Part shown: one piece after another, positions 15,691 to 23,413 of the stretch | Layout of the letters: each line of letters begins with the position of its first letter | Position numbering within the stretch: the stretch's first letter is position 1 | DNA from: JBLIRR01 sp049472395 | GTDB lineage: Bacteria > SZUA-182 > DTGQ01 > JBLIRR01 | NCBI GenBank assembly: GCA_049472395.1 | Contig: JBLIRR010000061.1 | Span: forward strand, 1-31,028 | DNA: 31,028 bases | Direction of reading: 5' to 3' | Notes under the pieces: model-generated | The model's input: only the letters and a program-made list of their open reading frames with translations | Databases searched by the model: none | What the model was told of the DNA's origin: nothing | Made by a program: the position numbers and the translations under genes

Positions 15691-15746
15691 TTATTTAATA
15701 GTGTATTTAGCTTTTCTTGCCACATTTCACCTCCTTTCTCTTAAAG
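15691..15746 (-). promoter_or_regulatory. Shine-Dalgarno-sequestering hairpin with 10-codon leader ORF
   Basis: On the minus strand a near-perfect AAAGGAGGTG (15737-15728) precedes GTG at 15723-15721, which opens a ten-codon frame (ARKAKYTIK after the start) ending at 15691. Just upstream, CCCCCCTTT can fold over AAGAG onto AAAGGAGG with one mismatch, hiding the ribosome site. It resembles a translational switch or attenuator upstream of the gene starting at 15623, but could also be a relic of a deleted gene. Confidence 0.4.
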
Positions 15747-16229
15747 GGGGGCGGCCACTTTTTTTAATTAACATTATAAAAGTTCTGCTTTTAGGAATTT
15801 TTTAGGCTGCCTTGTGGAATCATCTTCTTTTACTTGTGAGTCCTAATAAAATTGCGACTACTAAAGAGGATTGTTTTTTGAAATGGTAATAAATGTTAAT
15901 AAAAAAGGGAATTACTTCTCTAGGATTACTAATAAAGCAGACCTTACTGTTAGATAATATTTCTCTCCTTTTATTTAAATTCCATTATGAGACGTTTTTA
16001 CGAGAAAATTAGTTACGAGGAATTATGATTATCCATATGATGAGTTGAATGTCATAATACTTATTAATCTTATTTGCATCAGGAGGCACTTGAGCAATGA
16101 ACAAATAGATTATTTCATAAATTTTATCCTCTAATGCATAATTCTTAGTCTTCCATGAGTCTTTCTAAAAATAAACAAAAAAATATTCTGAAATTCCATG
16201 CAATCACGGGAGCACTCCTTTTTGACACT

Positions 16230-16245
16230 TGGCATGTGAATTGCT
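16230..16245 (+). promoter_or_regulatory. Sigma-54 promoter (-24/-12) for the secreted-protein pair
   Basis: TGGCATGTGAATTGCT, with consensus -24 and -12 elements and correct spacing. The predicted start is near 16257, with a 5' leader of about 430 nt before the gene at 16686. Confidence 0.8.
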
Positions 16246-16562
16246 ACCTATCCAATGAAAAGGGAAGTTTATTATTTCTATAGAATGGTTATAGAAGAGA
16301 TGCCGGAGTGCCAACTTTATATCATAAATGTTCACATAAACAATGTTCCAGAAATAATAGAAATTGCTTACGAGCGTCTCATCCTATTCTCTTACAATAA
16401 GTAAATTAAGGTCAACAGAGATGAACCTTAAAATATTTATTGTATAATTAATATAAATAGTATTTTATTGTTAAAGCGAGAAGAAAAGAAGGTTTATATA
16501 GAAACGGATAAGGACCGATTCTAAATGACAGGGAATACTGTAAGCAACTCTTTTGTAATATT

Positions 16563-16679
16563 GGAATACCTCTCTATAGCATTTCCAAACCGAGGACCTC
16601 CTATTCTGAATATAGTAATATGTGCGAAATATCCTCTCTAAAAGTAACATTTTGAGTAAGTATTATATATAAAAGGATT
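16563..16679 (+). promoter_or_regulatory. Conserved leader block, copy 2 (candidate cis-regulatory RNA)
   Basis: Counterpart of 11411-11533: GGAATACCTC (16563-16572), CAAACCGAGGACCTCCT (16586-16602) and TTGAGTAA...TATAAAAGGATT (16652-16679). Here AAAAGGA is the ribosome site of the gene at 16686, so folding of the block could directly affect translation. Confidence 0.6.
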
Positions 16680-16685
16680 TGTATT

Positions 16686-17279
16686 ATGTGTATGAGAAAT
16701 AAGAAAATACTTCAATTAACACTTTTAGGAATTTTTATTATAAGCACGATGTTTTTTTCGATTACCCATGCTCAAAATTGGACACCTCTTCCCCCTTATA
16801 ATACCTTATGGCCTTTATGGTCGCCAATATTATCGCCTATCGATCCGGTTACCGGAATTCCGGTACCTATAGTGAGTGATCTTTTCCCCACTACTGTATT
16901 GCCCGTGCAACCCGGATTAACTTGGGACCCGGAATTAAGCTATCCTTGGCTTTTGTATAATACACCTCTCGGAATGGCTTATTACGATCCGGTTGATGGA
17001 GTTAATCTATGGCCACCAATCTATTTATTTGACTCTTCAGGTCCTCTTCCCATTAGCTTGCCACTTGATTATGCTTCTTTAGCTCCGATCGATTCTAGCT
17101 GGCTTACTACAAATGTCCCCATTGCAAACGACGCTTTTATTTCTTACCTCAAACCGGTTGTATTACCCCCAACAACACTGCCGCCTCTGATTACACCACC
17201 AACCATAATACCTCCTATTTCTCCTGCTCCTTGGACACCTCCTACGCTTATCGGTGCAAGCACAATTTTGGGATTATAA
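16686..17279 (+). CDS. Secreted Pro/Trp/Leu-rich protein under sigma-54 control
   Basis: 197 residues, with ATG at 16686 (a second ATG two codons on is equally possible) after AAAAGGA. The signal peptide has predicted cleavage THA|QNW. The mature protein is rich in Pro, Trp, Leu and Tyr (PLPPYNTLWPLWSPILSP; then TTLPPLITPPTIIPPISPAP) with few charged residues, no cysteine and no known domain. It has an upstream sigma-54 promoter and the conserved leader block. The heme-tipped Gly-Leu-Tyr protein gene follows after 88 bp with a possible terminator between them. Likely an extracellular or envelope structural protein; function unknown. Confidence 0.75.
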   Translation: MCMRNKKILQLTLLGIFIISTMFFSITHAQNWTPLPPYNTLWPLWSPILSPIDPVTGIPVPIVSDLFPTTVLPVQPGLTWDPELSYPWLLYNTPLGMAYYDPVDGVNLWPPIYLFDSSGPLPISLPLDYASLAPIDSSWLTTNVPIANDAFISYLKPVVLPPTTLPPLITPPTIIPPISPAPWTPPTLIGASTILGL

Positions 17280-17292
17280 ATAAGGGAAAAAG

Positions 17293-17317
17293 GGAACGCG
17301 GATAGTTCCGTTTTATT
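17293..17317 (+). terminator. Weak intrinsic terminator
   Basis: GGAAC, seven-base loop, GTTCC, then GTTTTATT. It lies between the two plus-strand secreted-protein genes; the short stem may permit readthrough into 17368. Confidence 0.45.
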
Positions 17318-17367
17318 AAAATTGGTTCAATCGTTGGAAATGAGAGTTAAGAGCGAAAGGTAAGGTT

Positions 17368-18018
17368 ATGAAAAGCAAGATATTTTTTCTATGTGTCATA
17401 GCATTCATTTGTTTACTATGTACTATCAGGGTCCATCATAGTAACAGCCAATTCTATAGTGGTTATGGATTATATGGCATTGGATTATATGGGGGGCTTT
17501 ATGGGTATGGTCTCTATGGCGGACTATACGGCGGACTATACGGTGGACTATACGGTAGACTATATGGCGGATTATATGGCGGATTATATGGATTAGGATT
17601 GTACGGTGGATTATATGGCAGCCTTTATGGTGGTTACTATGGCGGTTACTATGGCGGGTTATACGGTGGATTATACGGATTAGGATTGGGGTTATATGGC
17701 GGCTATTATGGGAGCTATTATCGCTATCCATATGCCCTCACTCAGCAGGTTGATTTAGTACTCGCTGAGCAGGTTATCCCAACTCTTGAGGCAGCGCTCT
17801 TGGCAGATCCCGTTCTAGGTCCAATTCTCTCAAGTGATCCGGTTCTATTGGAAACTCTTGCGTCTGATCCCACACTTGCCGCTGTAGTGGCAAGTGTTCC
17901 TGATTGGCTCTTATATCACGGTTATCAAGTTGTTGCGAATCCTCTTGATTTACTTGTCTATATAGCAGATTGCTCAGCATGTCATCCAGCGTCGTATGCG
18001 AGCTTAGTCATACTCTAA
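17368..18018 (+). CDS. Secreted Gly-Leu-Tyr repeat protein with a C-terminal CXXCH heme motif
   Basis: 216 residues. The signal peptide ends around residue 27 (SNSQFY). Residues about 30-120 are a run of GLYG/GGYYG units with almost nothing but Gly, Leu and Tyr, encoded by imperfect 12-bp DNA repeats (about 17455-17725). A helical segment follows with three copies of a ten-residue DP motif (ADPVLGPILS, SDPVLLETLA, SDPTLAAVVA). Near the end, C202-SA-C205-H206 is a canonical c-heme attachment site, followed by only ten residues. Gly/Tyr repeats suggest self-assembly or a surface coat; a single heme at the tip suggests electron transfer or heme anchoring, which is inference. The start is supported by AAGGT before the ATG. 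I know of no described family with this architecture. Confidence 0.78.
   Translation: MKSKIFFLCVIAFICLLCTIRVHHSNSQFYSGYGLYGIGLYGGLYGYGLYGGLYGGLYGGLYGRLYGGLYGGLYGLGLYGGLYGSLYGGYYGGYYGGLYGGLYGLGLGLYGGYYGSYYRYPYALTQQVDLVLAEQVIPTLEAALLADPVLGPILSSDPVLLETLASDPTLAAVVASVPDWLLYHGYQVVANPLDLLVYIADCSACHPASYASLVIL
17455..17725. repeat. Degenerate 12-bp tandem repeat coding for Gly-Leu-Tyr-Gly
   Basis: Units such as GGATTATATGGC and GGACTATACGGC repeat through the first half of the gene at 17368. Third positions vary, so selection appears to act on the protein pattern. Confidence 0.85.
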
Positions 18019-18053
18019 GGTTAGATTTATTCTAAATATAGATTAAAATTCAT

Positions 18054-18107
18054 GAAGCTCTGCCTCAAATCCTCACGAGCATGATTCCTCTTATATGGTA
18101 GAGCTTC
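18054..18107. terminator. Bidirectional hairpin between convergent genes
   Basis: GAAGCTCTGCC (18054-18064) pairs over 11 bp with GGTAGAGCTTC (18097-18107), including one G-U pair, with a 32-nt loop. The T-tails are poor on both strands (TTGATATTT; ATGAATTTT), so termination is likely but not certain. Confidence 0.5.
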
Positions 18108-18136
18108 TTGATATTTACCAATACAGGGAGAATGAA

Positions 18137-18655
18137 TCACTTTTTATTTAATTGGCGATCGAGCATAATATCAACTGACCGGCATGCCTCGCAAAGAATC
18201 GTCCCCTCCTTGCTCACCAGAATTTTCGTCGGCACACCTCTCACCTTATACAGACGGGCAACCGTGCCGTCAGTGTCCAAGAGAGTGATGAAGGGCAATT
18301 TATTTTTATTCACGTGGGCGGAGACTTTTTTCTTGCTTTCCTGAATATCTATATTGATTATCTCGAACTCTTCTCGCGGGTATTTCGCATAAAGCTCTTT
18401 GAGATAAGGGATTTCTATCCTGCAATAGGGGCACCATGTTGTCCCAAAGACCAACAGAACAATTTTCCCCTTGAACGCGCTGAAGGCAACCTCTTTATCA
18501 TTGAGATCTTTAAGCACAAAATCAGGGGCCTTCTCTTCAATACTTTGTTTTTTTATATCCCACACCTTCTTTTCTGCGCACACTCCCGGAAAGGAATATA
18601 TACATAAAGAAACTAAAATGACACTCCATAAAAAGTACATACATATTTTATTCAT
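18137..18655 (-). CDS. TlpA/ResA-like periplasmic thiol-disulfide oxidoreductase
   Basis: 172 residues. The signal peptide or anchor ends near GVCA|EKK. The thioredoxin fold (about 40-165) has the active site W74-C75-PY-C78 and the cis-proline V141-P142, plus a second CxxC (C155-EA-C158) near the C-terminus. The opening APDFVLKDLNDKEV is typical of TlpA/ResA/AhpC-related proteins. Such enzymes keep CXXCH cysteines reduced before heme ligation in cytochrome c maturation, which fits the heme proteins on both sides. The extra CxxC could relay electrons or add metal binding. AAGGAG upstream supports the start. It is convergent with the Gly-Leu-Tyr protein gene. Confidence 0.9.
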   Translation of the reverse strand: MNKICMYFLWSVILVSLCIYSFPGVCAEKKVWDIKKQSIEEKAPDFVLKDLNDKEVAFSAFKGKIVLLVFGTTWCPYCRIEIPYLKELYAKYPREEFEIINIDIQESKKKVSAHVNKNKLPFITLLDTDGTVARLYKVRGVPTKILVSKEGTILCEACRSVDIMLDRQLNKK

Positions 18656-18769
18656 CAGATTCTCCTTGTCTCATAACACAATGCGTGCCTAGTAATTCTC
18701 CATGTGCTGCTTACATCGGATACTTAATTATTAATTGTATCAAATTCTCCGTCAGGTGTAAAAATAATA

Positions 18770-18798
18770 TTGACCTTTTTTGTACCTTCAGGCATACT
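18770..18798 (+). promoter_or_regulatory. Possible sigma-70 promoter for the ZIP transporter
   Basis: TTGACC, 17-bp spacer, CATACT. The -35 is good and the -10 weak. It would give a leader of about 22 nt before the ATG at 18827. Confidence 0.35.
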
Positions 18799-18826
18799 AA
18801 TGAAAAATACTTAAAAAATCAGTGAT

Positions 18827-19639
18827 ATGATACATCTTTTTAACACCTTACATCCTGTTCTACAGGCCCTTGTAGCAACATGTTTTACCTGGTCTTTGAC
18901 TGCACTTGGGGCTGCTACTGTCTTTCTCACAAAGGATGTAAATAGAAAAATGCTTGACGGCATGCTCGGTTTCGCCGGCGGGGTAATGATCGCTGCCAGC
19001 TATTGGTCACTGCTTGCTCCGGCCATTGAAATGTCGTCGGGGAAAGATATACCATTATGGTTTCCGGCTCTGACAGGCTTTCTCCTTGGAGGTGTTTTCT
19101 TATGGAGTGTTGATAAAATACTGCCCCACCTCCATCTCAATCTCCCCAGGGAAGAAGCTGAAGGGATTAAGACAAGCTGGCAGCGAAGTATATTACTTAT
19201 TCTGGCTATAACGTTGCATAACATCCCCGAAGGTCTGGCTGTTGGTGTGGCTTTCGGAAGTGTGGGTGCCGGCTTTCCGTCTGCTGGTTTATCCGGAGCA
19301 GTAGCGCTGGCCATTGGCATAGGAATCCAAAATTTCCCCGAAGGGCTTTCCGTCTCACTCCCCCTCAGGCGAGAAGGGGCATCTCGCTTAAAAAGCTTTT
19401 GGTATGGACAATTATCGGCAGTAGTTGAACCTGTTGCAGGTGTTATCGGAGCAGGAGCCGTTATTATTGCCCAGCCTATCCTGCCTTATGCCCTCGCGTT
19501 TGCTGCAGGGGCCATGATCTTTGTCGTTGTTGAAGAAGTCATACCGGAGTCTCACTATGGCGGTAATACGGATTTGGCTACAATGGGGGCAATGTTTGGT
19601 TTTGCAGTAATGATGGTACTCGACGTAGCATTTGGTTAA
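18827..19639 (+). CDS. ZIP-family divalent metal transporter
   Basis: A 270-residue polytopic inner-membrane protein of the GufA/ZupT branch. Metal-site motifs on two central helices are HNIPEG (131-136) and QNFPEG (168-173); further conserved acids are E201-P202 and E236-E237 (VVVEEVIPESH). About eight hydrophobic segments are visible. The first His is replaced by Gln in the second motif, as is common in GufA proteins. The family imports Zn2+, Fe2+ or Mn2+; specificity cannot be read here. Its neighbours are a Cys-rich mini-protein and a kinase with a CZB-like zinc-site domain, so metal homeostasis is plausible. No strong ribosome site precedes the ATG. Confidence 0.92.
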   Translation: MIHLFNTLHPVLQALVATCFTWSLTALGAATVFLTKDVNRKMLDGMLGFAGGVMIAASYWSLLAPAIEMSSGKDIPLWFPALTGFLLGGVFLWSVDKILPHLHLNLPREEAEGIKTSWQRSILLILAITLHNIPEGLAVGVAFGSVGAGFPSAGLSGAVALAIGIGIQNFPEGLSVSLPLRREGASRLKSFWYGQLSAVVEPVAGVIGAGAVIIAQPILPYALAFAAGAMIFVVVEEVIPESHYGGNTDLATMGAMFGFAVMMVLDVAFG

Positions 19640-19667
19640 TAGCATGTATGCCGATTAAAACCTGCAC

Positions 19668-19850
19668 TTATTTCTCTTGATGATTTTTTTTCTCTTTGCA
19701 TAATTTTGATGCGCGACATAATTCACATTTACTATCACTGCATAATTGACAGGAATAGCAATCTTTGCAGTGATGTTTCCTTTTCTTCCCTGGGGGCGTA
19801 TCAGGAACATACAGCTTTCCTTTACACCCGGGGATTCTTTTATACGCCAT
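19668..19850 (-). CDS. Cysteine-rich mini-protein, possible Fe-S or Zn binder
   Basis: 60 residues with eight cysteines: C9, then C28, C31, C34, C37, C42, C45 and C51. The CxxCxxCxxC run (CKDCYSCQLC) followed by CxxC recalls ferredoxin-like or zinc-binding clusters. The rest is basic (PPGKKRKHH). GAGGGA just before the ATG is a good ribosome site. It converges on the ZIP transporter gene with a 28-bp gap. Similar short proteins occur in anaerobes, but their role is unknown to me. Confidence 0.75.
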   Translation of the reverse strand: MAYKRIPGCKGKLYVPDTPPGKKRKHHCKDCYSCQLCSDSKCELCRASKLCKEKKNHQEK

Positions 19851-20083
19851 TTAATCCCTCGGCTTTTTATTAATTATATAACATTACATTTTGCACATTT
19901 ACTATACTTAATTACAATTCAGCACTTCTTATTTTCAGCATATAACAGATGTCGACCCGCACGCTGGGAACACTTCTGTCAAAATTATAATTGCTGTCTA
20001 TTTATATTTATATTATATTATTATAAGAGACTTTATAATTAATTTGTAGTTCAATTATTCCCCGCAAGGAGGAGGCAGAAATA

Positions 20084-21937
20084 ATGCGAATGACAATCGG
20101 AAAAAAGCTCATGGGTGGCTTCTCAATCGTATTGATTTTGTTAATGATCTTGAGTGCCATGTTTTTTTATGCCATCGCAAGGATGAATAGTGCAAGTAAC
20201 TTCTTAATAGAAAATTTAAAGCTTGATATGTTTTTAGATGAGAAAATAGGCGATCATCTTCGATGGCTTAATGATCTGTCTGATCAGTTTTTATTAGGAC
20301 GCTCTTTTGAGGGGGAATTAGATCCTCATAAATGTGATTTTGGGAAATGGTATGATGTTTTTAATGCCGATGACCCTGAGATAGAAAAAATTCATAAATC
20401 TATCGAGCAACCGCACAACAAGCTTCATTATTCAGCCCTTAAGATTAAGAAATTGTATGAAGCCGGCGCAATTGAAGAGGCAAAAAAAATATTTGCCGAA
20501 GAGACCGGACCTGCTGTCAGGGAACTCGAGCAGAAGGTGACAACACTCGTAGATATCTCAATGGAAAAAATCCATACCGCAAGCCAAGAATATGAAGCAA
20601 CAAGTAACATCTCTCGCATTTTAGTGAGCGGCGTGACTATTTTAAGTATATTCATCGGTCTTATTATATCGTTTTTAATCTCACAAAGCATAAGCAGGAC
20701 TGTGCAAACATTCGCAGATGCATCAGATAATATTGCCAGAGGTGACCTTACGACTGAAATAAAGATTATGACAAACGATGAAATTGGTGATTTGGCCCGC
20801 AGTTATAATAAAATGGTGAAAGACCTAAAACGCCTTATGAACCAAGAAAAGGAATTTGCCGCCGCCAAAGCAGTGGCTGAGGTTGAGAAAAAAAGAGCAC
20901 TCGAATTAAGCCAAATCTACAATGGATCACCGAGCGGAATACGGGTGGTCAACAGAGATTTCAATGTAATGAGTCAAAATAAAGCAATGCTTAAATTATC
21001 AGGCACAAAGACAGCGAAAAATATCAAATGCTATGAGCAGCTTAAAGGAACCCTTTGCAGCACCGAATTCTGCACCCTCACACAAATTTTAAATGGCAAA
21101 GAAATAATTGATACGGAAGTAATAAAAGAAGGACCGGACGGGAGAAAATTTCCTTGCAGGGTCATGGCCTCACCTTATAAAGATATACAAGGAAATACTA
21201 TCGGGATTATCGAAGTATTCACCGATATCACGGAATTAAAGGAAACGGAGGAAAAGCTGATTCGCCATGAAAAATTGGCTGTTTTGGGGAAATTAAGCGG
21301 CACTCTGGGACATGAACTGCGAAATCCTTTAGGTGTGATTTCAAATTCAATCTACTACTTAAAGATCAAATTAGCCCATATAAAAGAAGGGAAGATACAG
21401 AAACATCTTTCTATTTTAGAGCAAGAAGTGGAGATTGCCAATAAAATCATTACTGATATTCTTTCATTTGCGAGAGTAAAGGAACTGCAAGTAATGCAGG
21501 TCAATATTAAAAGGGCCATAGCGGATTCCCTCGCAAAGGTTCATATTCCCTCCACTATAGAAGTAACCACTAATTTTGGGAATGATATACCCCTTATTAT
21601 GGCAGATAAGATTCAACTCACGCAGGTCTTTTCCAATATCATTTTAAATGCCGTTCAGGCAATGCCTGACGGTGGAATGCTGACCATTGAAGTTCATAGG
21701 AACGATACAGATATAACAATTGATATAATGGATGAAGGAGAAGGCATCCCTGAGGAGAATATGGATAAAATTTTTGAGCCTCTCTTTTCCACAAAAGCCC
21801 ATGGGACAGGATTAGGGCTCTGTGTGTGCCAAAGTATTATTGAGCTGCATCAAGGGAAAATTGAGATAGACTGTAATGGTGCGCAAGGAACAAAATTTAT
21901 CATACACTTGCCGATTATTTATAATAATAAGAAATAG
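20084..21937 (+). CDS. Sensor histidine kinase with extracytoplasmic CZB-like zinc-site domain
   Basis: 617 residues. Membrane helices lie at about 13-32 and 179-200. The segment between them has the signature of the chemoreceptor zinc-binding (CZB) domain: H58-LR-W61, then C84-DFGKW, then H111-NKL-H115. This domain is usually cytosolic, so its placement between two membrane helices is unusual. HAMP (about 200-255) and a PAS (about 275-385) with four cysteines (C316, C325, C330, C358) follow, then HisKA with H410 (LGHELRNP) and HATPase (N522, DEGEGIP, GTGLGL). All kinase boxes are intact. AAGGAGGAGG upstream supports the start. Likely signals are zinc, or an oxidant such as hypochlorite acting on a Zn-Cys site, with a possible redox PAS. 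No regulator gene is adjacent. Confidence 0.9.
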   Translation: MRMTIGKKLMGGFSIVLILLMILSAMFFYAIARMNSASNFLIENLKLDMFLDEKIGDHLRWLNDLSDQFLLGRSFEGELDPHKCDFGKWYDVFNADDPEIEKIHKSIEQPHNKLHYSALKIKKLYEAGAIEEAKKIFAEETGPAVRELEQKVTTLVDISMEKIHTASQEYEATSNISRILVSGVTILSIFIGLIISFLISQSISRTVQTFADASDNIARGDLTTEIKIMTNDEIGDLARSYNKMVKDLKRLMNQEKEFAAAKAVAEVEKKRALELSQIYNGSPSGIRVVNRDFNVMSQNKAMLKLSGTKTAKNIKCYEQLKGTLCSTEFCTLTQILNGKEIIDTEVIKEGPDGRKFPCRVMASPYKDIQGNTIGIIEVFTDITELKETEEKLIRHEKLAVLGKLSGTLGHELRNPLGVISNSIYYLKIKLAHIKEGKIQKHLSILEQEVEIANKIITDILSFARVKELQVMQVNIKRAIADSLAKVHIPSTIEVTTNFGNDIPLIMADKIQLTQVFSNIILNAVQAMPDGGMLTIEVHRNDTDITIDIMDEGEGIPEENMDKIFEPLFSTKAHGTGLGLCVCQSIIELHQGKIEIDCNGAQGTKFIIHLPIIYNNKK

Positions 21938-21946
21938 AGATCTTCT

Positions 21947-23137
21947 TTATATCATTACCACACGGGCACACTCTTTTCCATAGTCATAACATCGCCTTAA
22001 TGCCTTTTCGTCAGGAACATATTGAACAGAAAGGCCCTCTTTCACCACTTCTATCCCTGTTTTTCTGAGTATTTCCTCGATTGCTTTTATTGCACCGCCT
22101 CCCCAGCCATATGATCCGAACACACATGCTTTTCTTCCCTTTGGTTTAAAGCCTTTCAGTAATTCCATAAAGCTCGCAATCATCGGAAGCATGTTATTGT
22201 CGTGAGTTGAAGATCCTATAATAAAGCCCTTTGCATCCAGCATCTCTTTAAATACCTCACTGCCGTCAGACTGGGCTATATCATAGAGTCTTACATTAAC
22301 TCCTGCATCAATAAGGCCCTGGGTTATTTTCCTCGCCATGTTATCCGTCGATCCCCACATTGTCTCATAGACAACAACAACTTTATTAACAGTCTCATTC
22401 TTGCCCCATTTCATATACGAATTGAGTATCATGTGCGGGTCCTTGCGCCATATTATTCCATGACTCGGGGCAATCATTCCTATGGGCATGTGTAATGTTC
22501 CTATTTCCTCAATTTTCCTCACCACAAGGCTGCTAAATGGCCAGAGAATATTGGCATAATATTTTGCCGCTTCATCCATAAGCGCACACTGATCAACTTC
22601 GTCATCAAATCTGCAACTGGTGGCATAATGTTGGCCAAATCCATCATTAGAAAAGAGGATTCGATCCTCTGCAAGGTACGTAAACATACTATCCGGCCAG
22701 TGCAGCATTGCTGCTTCAAGGAACCTGAGTGTCCGGCCGCCCAGATTCAGTGTATCCCCCGTTTTCACTACCTTAAAATTCCAGTTTCCATGGTAATGTT
22801 TCTGCAAACCATCTCTGCACCGGCCAGTCCCATAGATTATTGCCTTCGGACAGCACCTCATAATTTCGGGCAGCGATCCTGAATGGTCCATCTCAACATG
22901 ATTGGCTATTACATAATCAATGTCCTCTAAAGGGACGATTTCCTTTATTTTCTGTATCATTTCATCAGCAAAATAAGGCCGGACAGTATCGATCAACGCA
23001 ACCTTTTCACCAATCACAAGATAGGCGTTATACGTGGTTCCCCTTTTCGTGGTATAGGTGTGGCCATGGAAGGTCCTCACATTCCAGTCCACCGCTCCTA
23101 CCCAAAAAATATTATGTGTAAACTCAATAGGCCTCAT
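21947..23137 (-). CDS. Flavodiiron protein (O2/NO reductase)
   Basis: A 396-residue class A flavodiiron protein. The metallo-beta-lactamase domain (1-250) carries the full diiron ligand set: H80-x-E82-x-D84-H85, H146 (MLHWPDSM), D165 (SNDGFG) and H226 (PSHGIIW). The flavodoxin domain (about 253-393) has the FMN phosphate loop (ETMWGSTDNMA) and the SSTHDN and GSYGWGGGA loops. The family reduces O2 to water or NO to N2O using electrons from rubredoxin, and a rubredoxin gene starts this operon. It is the last gene, 17 bp after tusA. The role is protection of anaerobic enzymes, including the Fe-S proteins made by its neighbours. Confidence 0.95.
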   Translation of the reverse strand: MRPIEFTHNIFWVGAVDWNVRTFHGHTYTTKRGTTYNAYLVIGEKVALIDTVRPYFADEMIQKIKEIVPLEDIDYVIANHVEMDHSGSLPEIMRCCPKAIIYGTGRCRDGLQKHYHGNWNFKVVKTGDTLNLGGRTLRFLEAAMLHWPDSMFTYLAEDRILFSNDGFGQHYATSCRFDDEVDQCALMDEAAKYYANILWPFSSLVVRKIEEIGTLHMPIGMIAPSHGIIWRKDPHMILNSYMKWGKNETVNKVVVVYETMWGSTDNMARKITQGLIDAGVNVRLYDIAQSDGSEVFKEMLDAKGFIIGSSTHDNNMLPMIASFMELLKGFKPKGRKACVFGSYGWGGGAIKAIEEILRKTGIEVVKEGLSVQYVPDEKALRRCYDYGKECARVVMI

Positions 23138-23154
23138 CTATCCTCCCCTCTCTA

Positions 23155-23385
23155 TTATTTTACTTTCTTTATATACACCTTATACTGGTCCCCTTCTTCT
23201 TCTATTCCGAGGAACTTATGACCCGTTGTTTCACACCAGGAGGGTGCGTCCTGTTTAATGCCTTCATCAGTTGAGATTATCTCAAGCACCTCCCCTATTT
23301 TTAACTCCTTTATTTTCTGTGACAATTTAATGATAGGCATAGGACATAGCAGTCCGTAACAATCGAGCGTTTTGTTTTTATCCAT
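23155..23385 (-). CDS. tusA: TusA-family sulfurtransferase
   Basis: 76 residues, standard length. The CPxP motif with persulfide-carrying C14 (LLCPMPIIKL) is intact, and a second cysteine, C51, lies in the SWCETTGH segment. TusA relays persulfide sulfur from cysteine desulfurases or rhodaneses to acceptors, including DsrE-type proteins, in tRNA thiolation, molybdopterin synthesis and dissimilatory sulfur metabolism. The DsrE2 gene lies just upstream (28 bp) and nifS/iscU-like genes further upstream in the same operon, so a short sulfur relay is likely. Confidence 0.93.
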   Translation of the reverse strand: MDKNKTLDCYGLLCPMPIIKLSQKIKELKIGEVLEIISTDEGIKQDAPSWCETTGHKFLGIEEEGDQYKVYIKKVK

Positions 23386-23413
23386 TATGCAGCCTTCTTG
23401 TTCAATAAATAGA

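Larger units (their letters stand above)
15624..16685. other. Long non-coding region between divergent secreted-protein genes
   Basis: 1062 bases with no long gene. On the minus side it has a very strong Shine-Dalgarno within a hairpin and a 10-codon ORF (15691-15746). On the plus side it has a sigma-54 promoter (16230-16245) followed by a leader of about 430 nt containing the conserved block (16563-16679). The middle (about 15780-16200) is AT-rich, and nothing else was identified there. Confidence 0.6.

Noticed and set aside
17455..17725. Possible CRISPR array or minisatellite
   Set aside because: The repeats are codon-phased 12-mers without spacers and fall wholly within an open frame with a signal peptide.
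17426..17731. Minus-strand His/Ile-rich frame opposite the Gly-Leu-Tyr repeats
   Set aside because: It is the mirror image of a codon repeat and has no ribosome site or family likeness.
22553..22575. Sigma-54-like TGGCATAATATTTTGC
   Set aside because: Spacing is one base too long, and it lies inside the flavodiiron gene on the non-coding strand.
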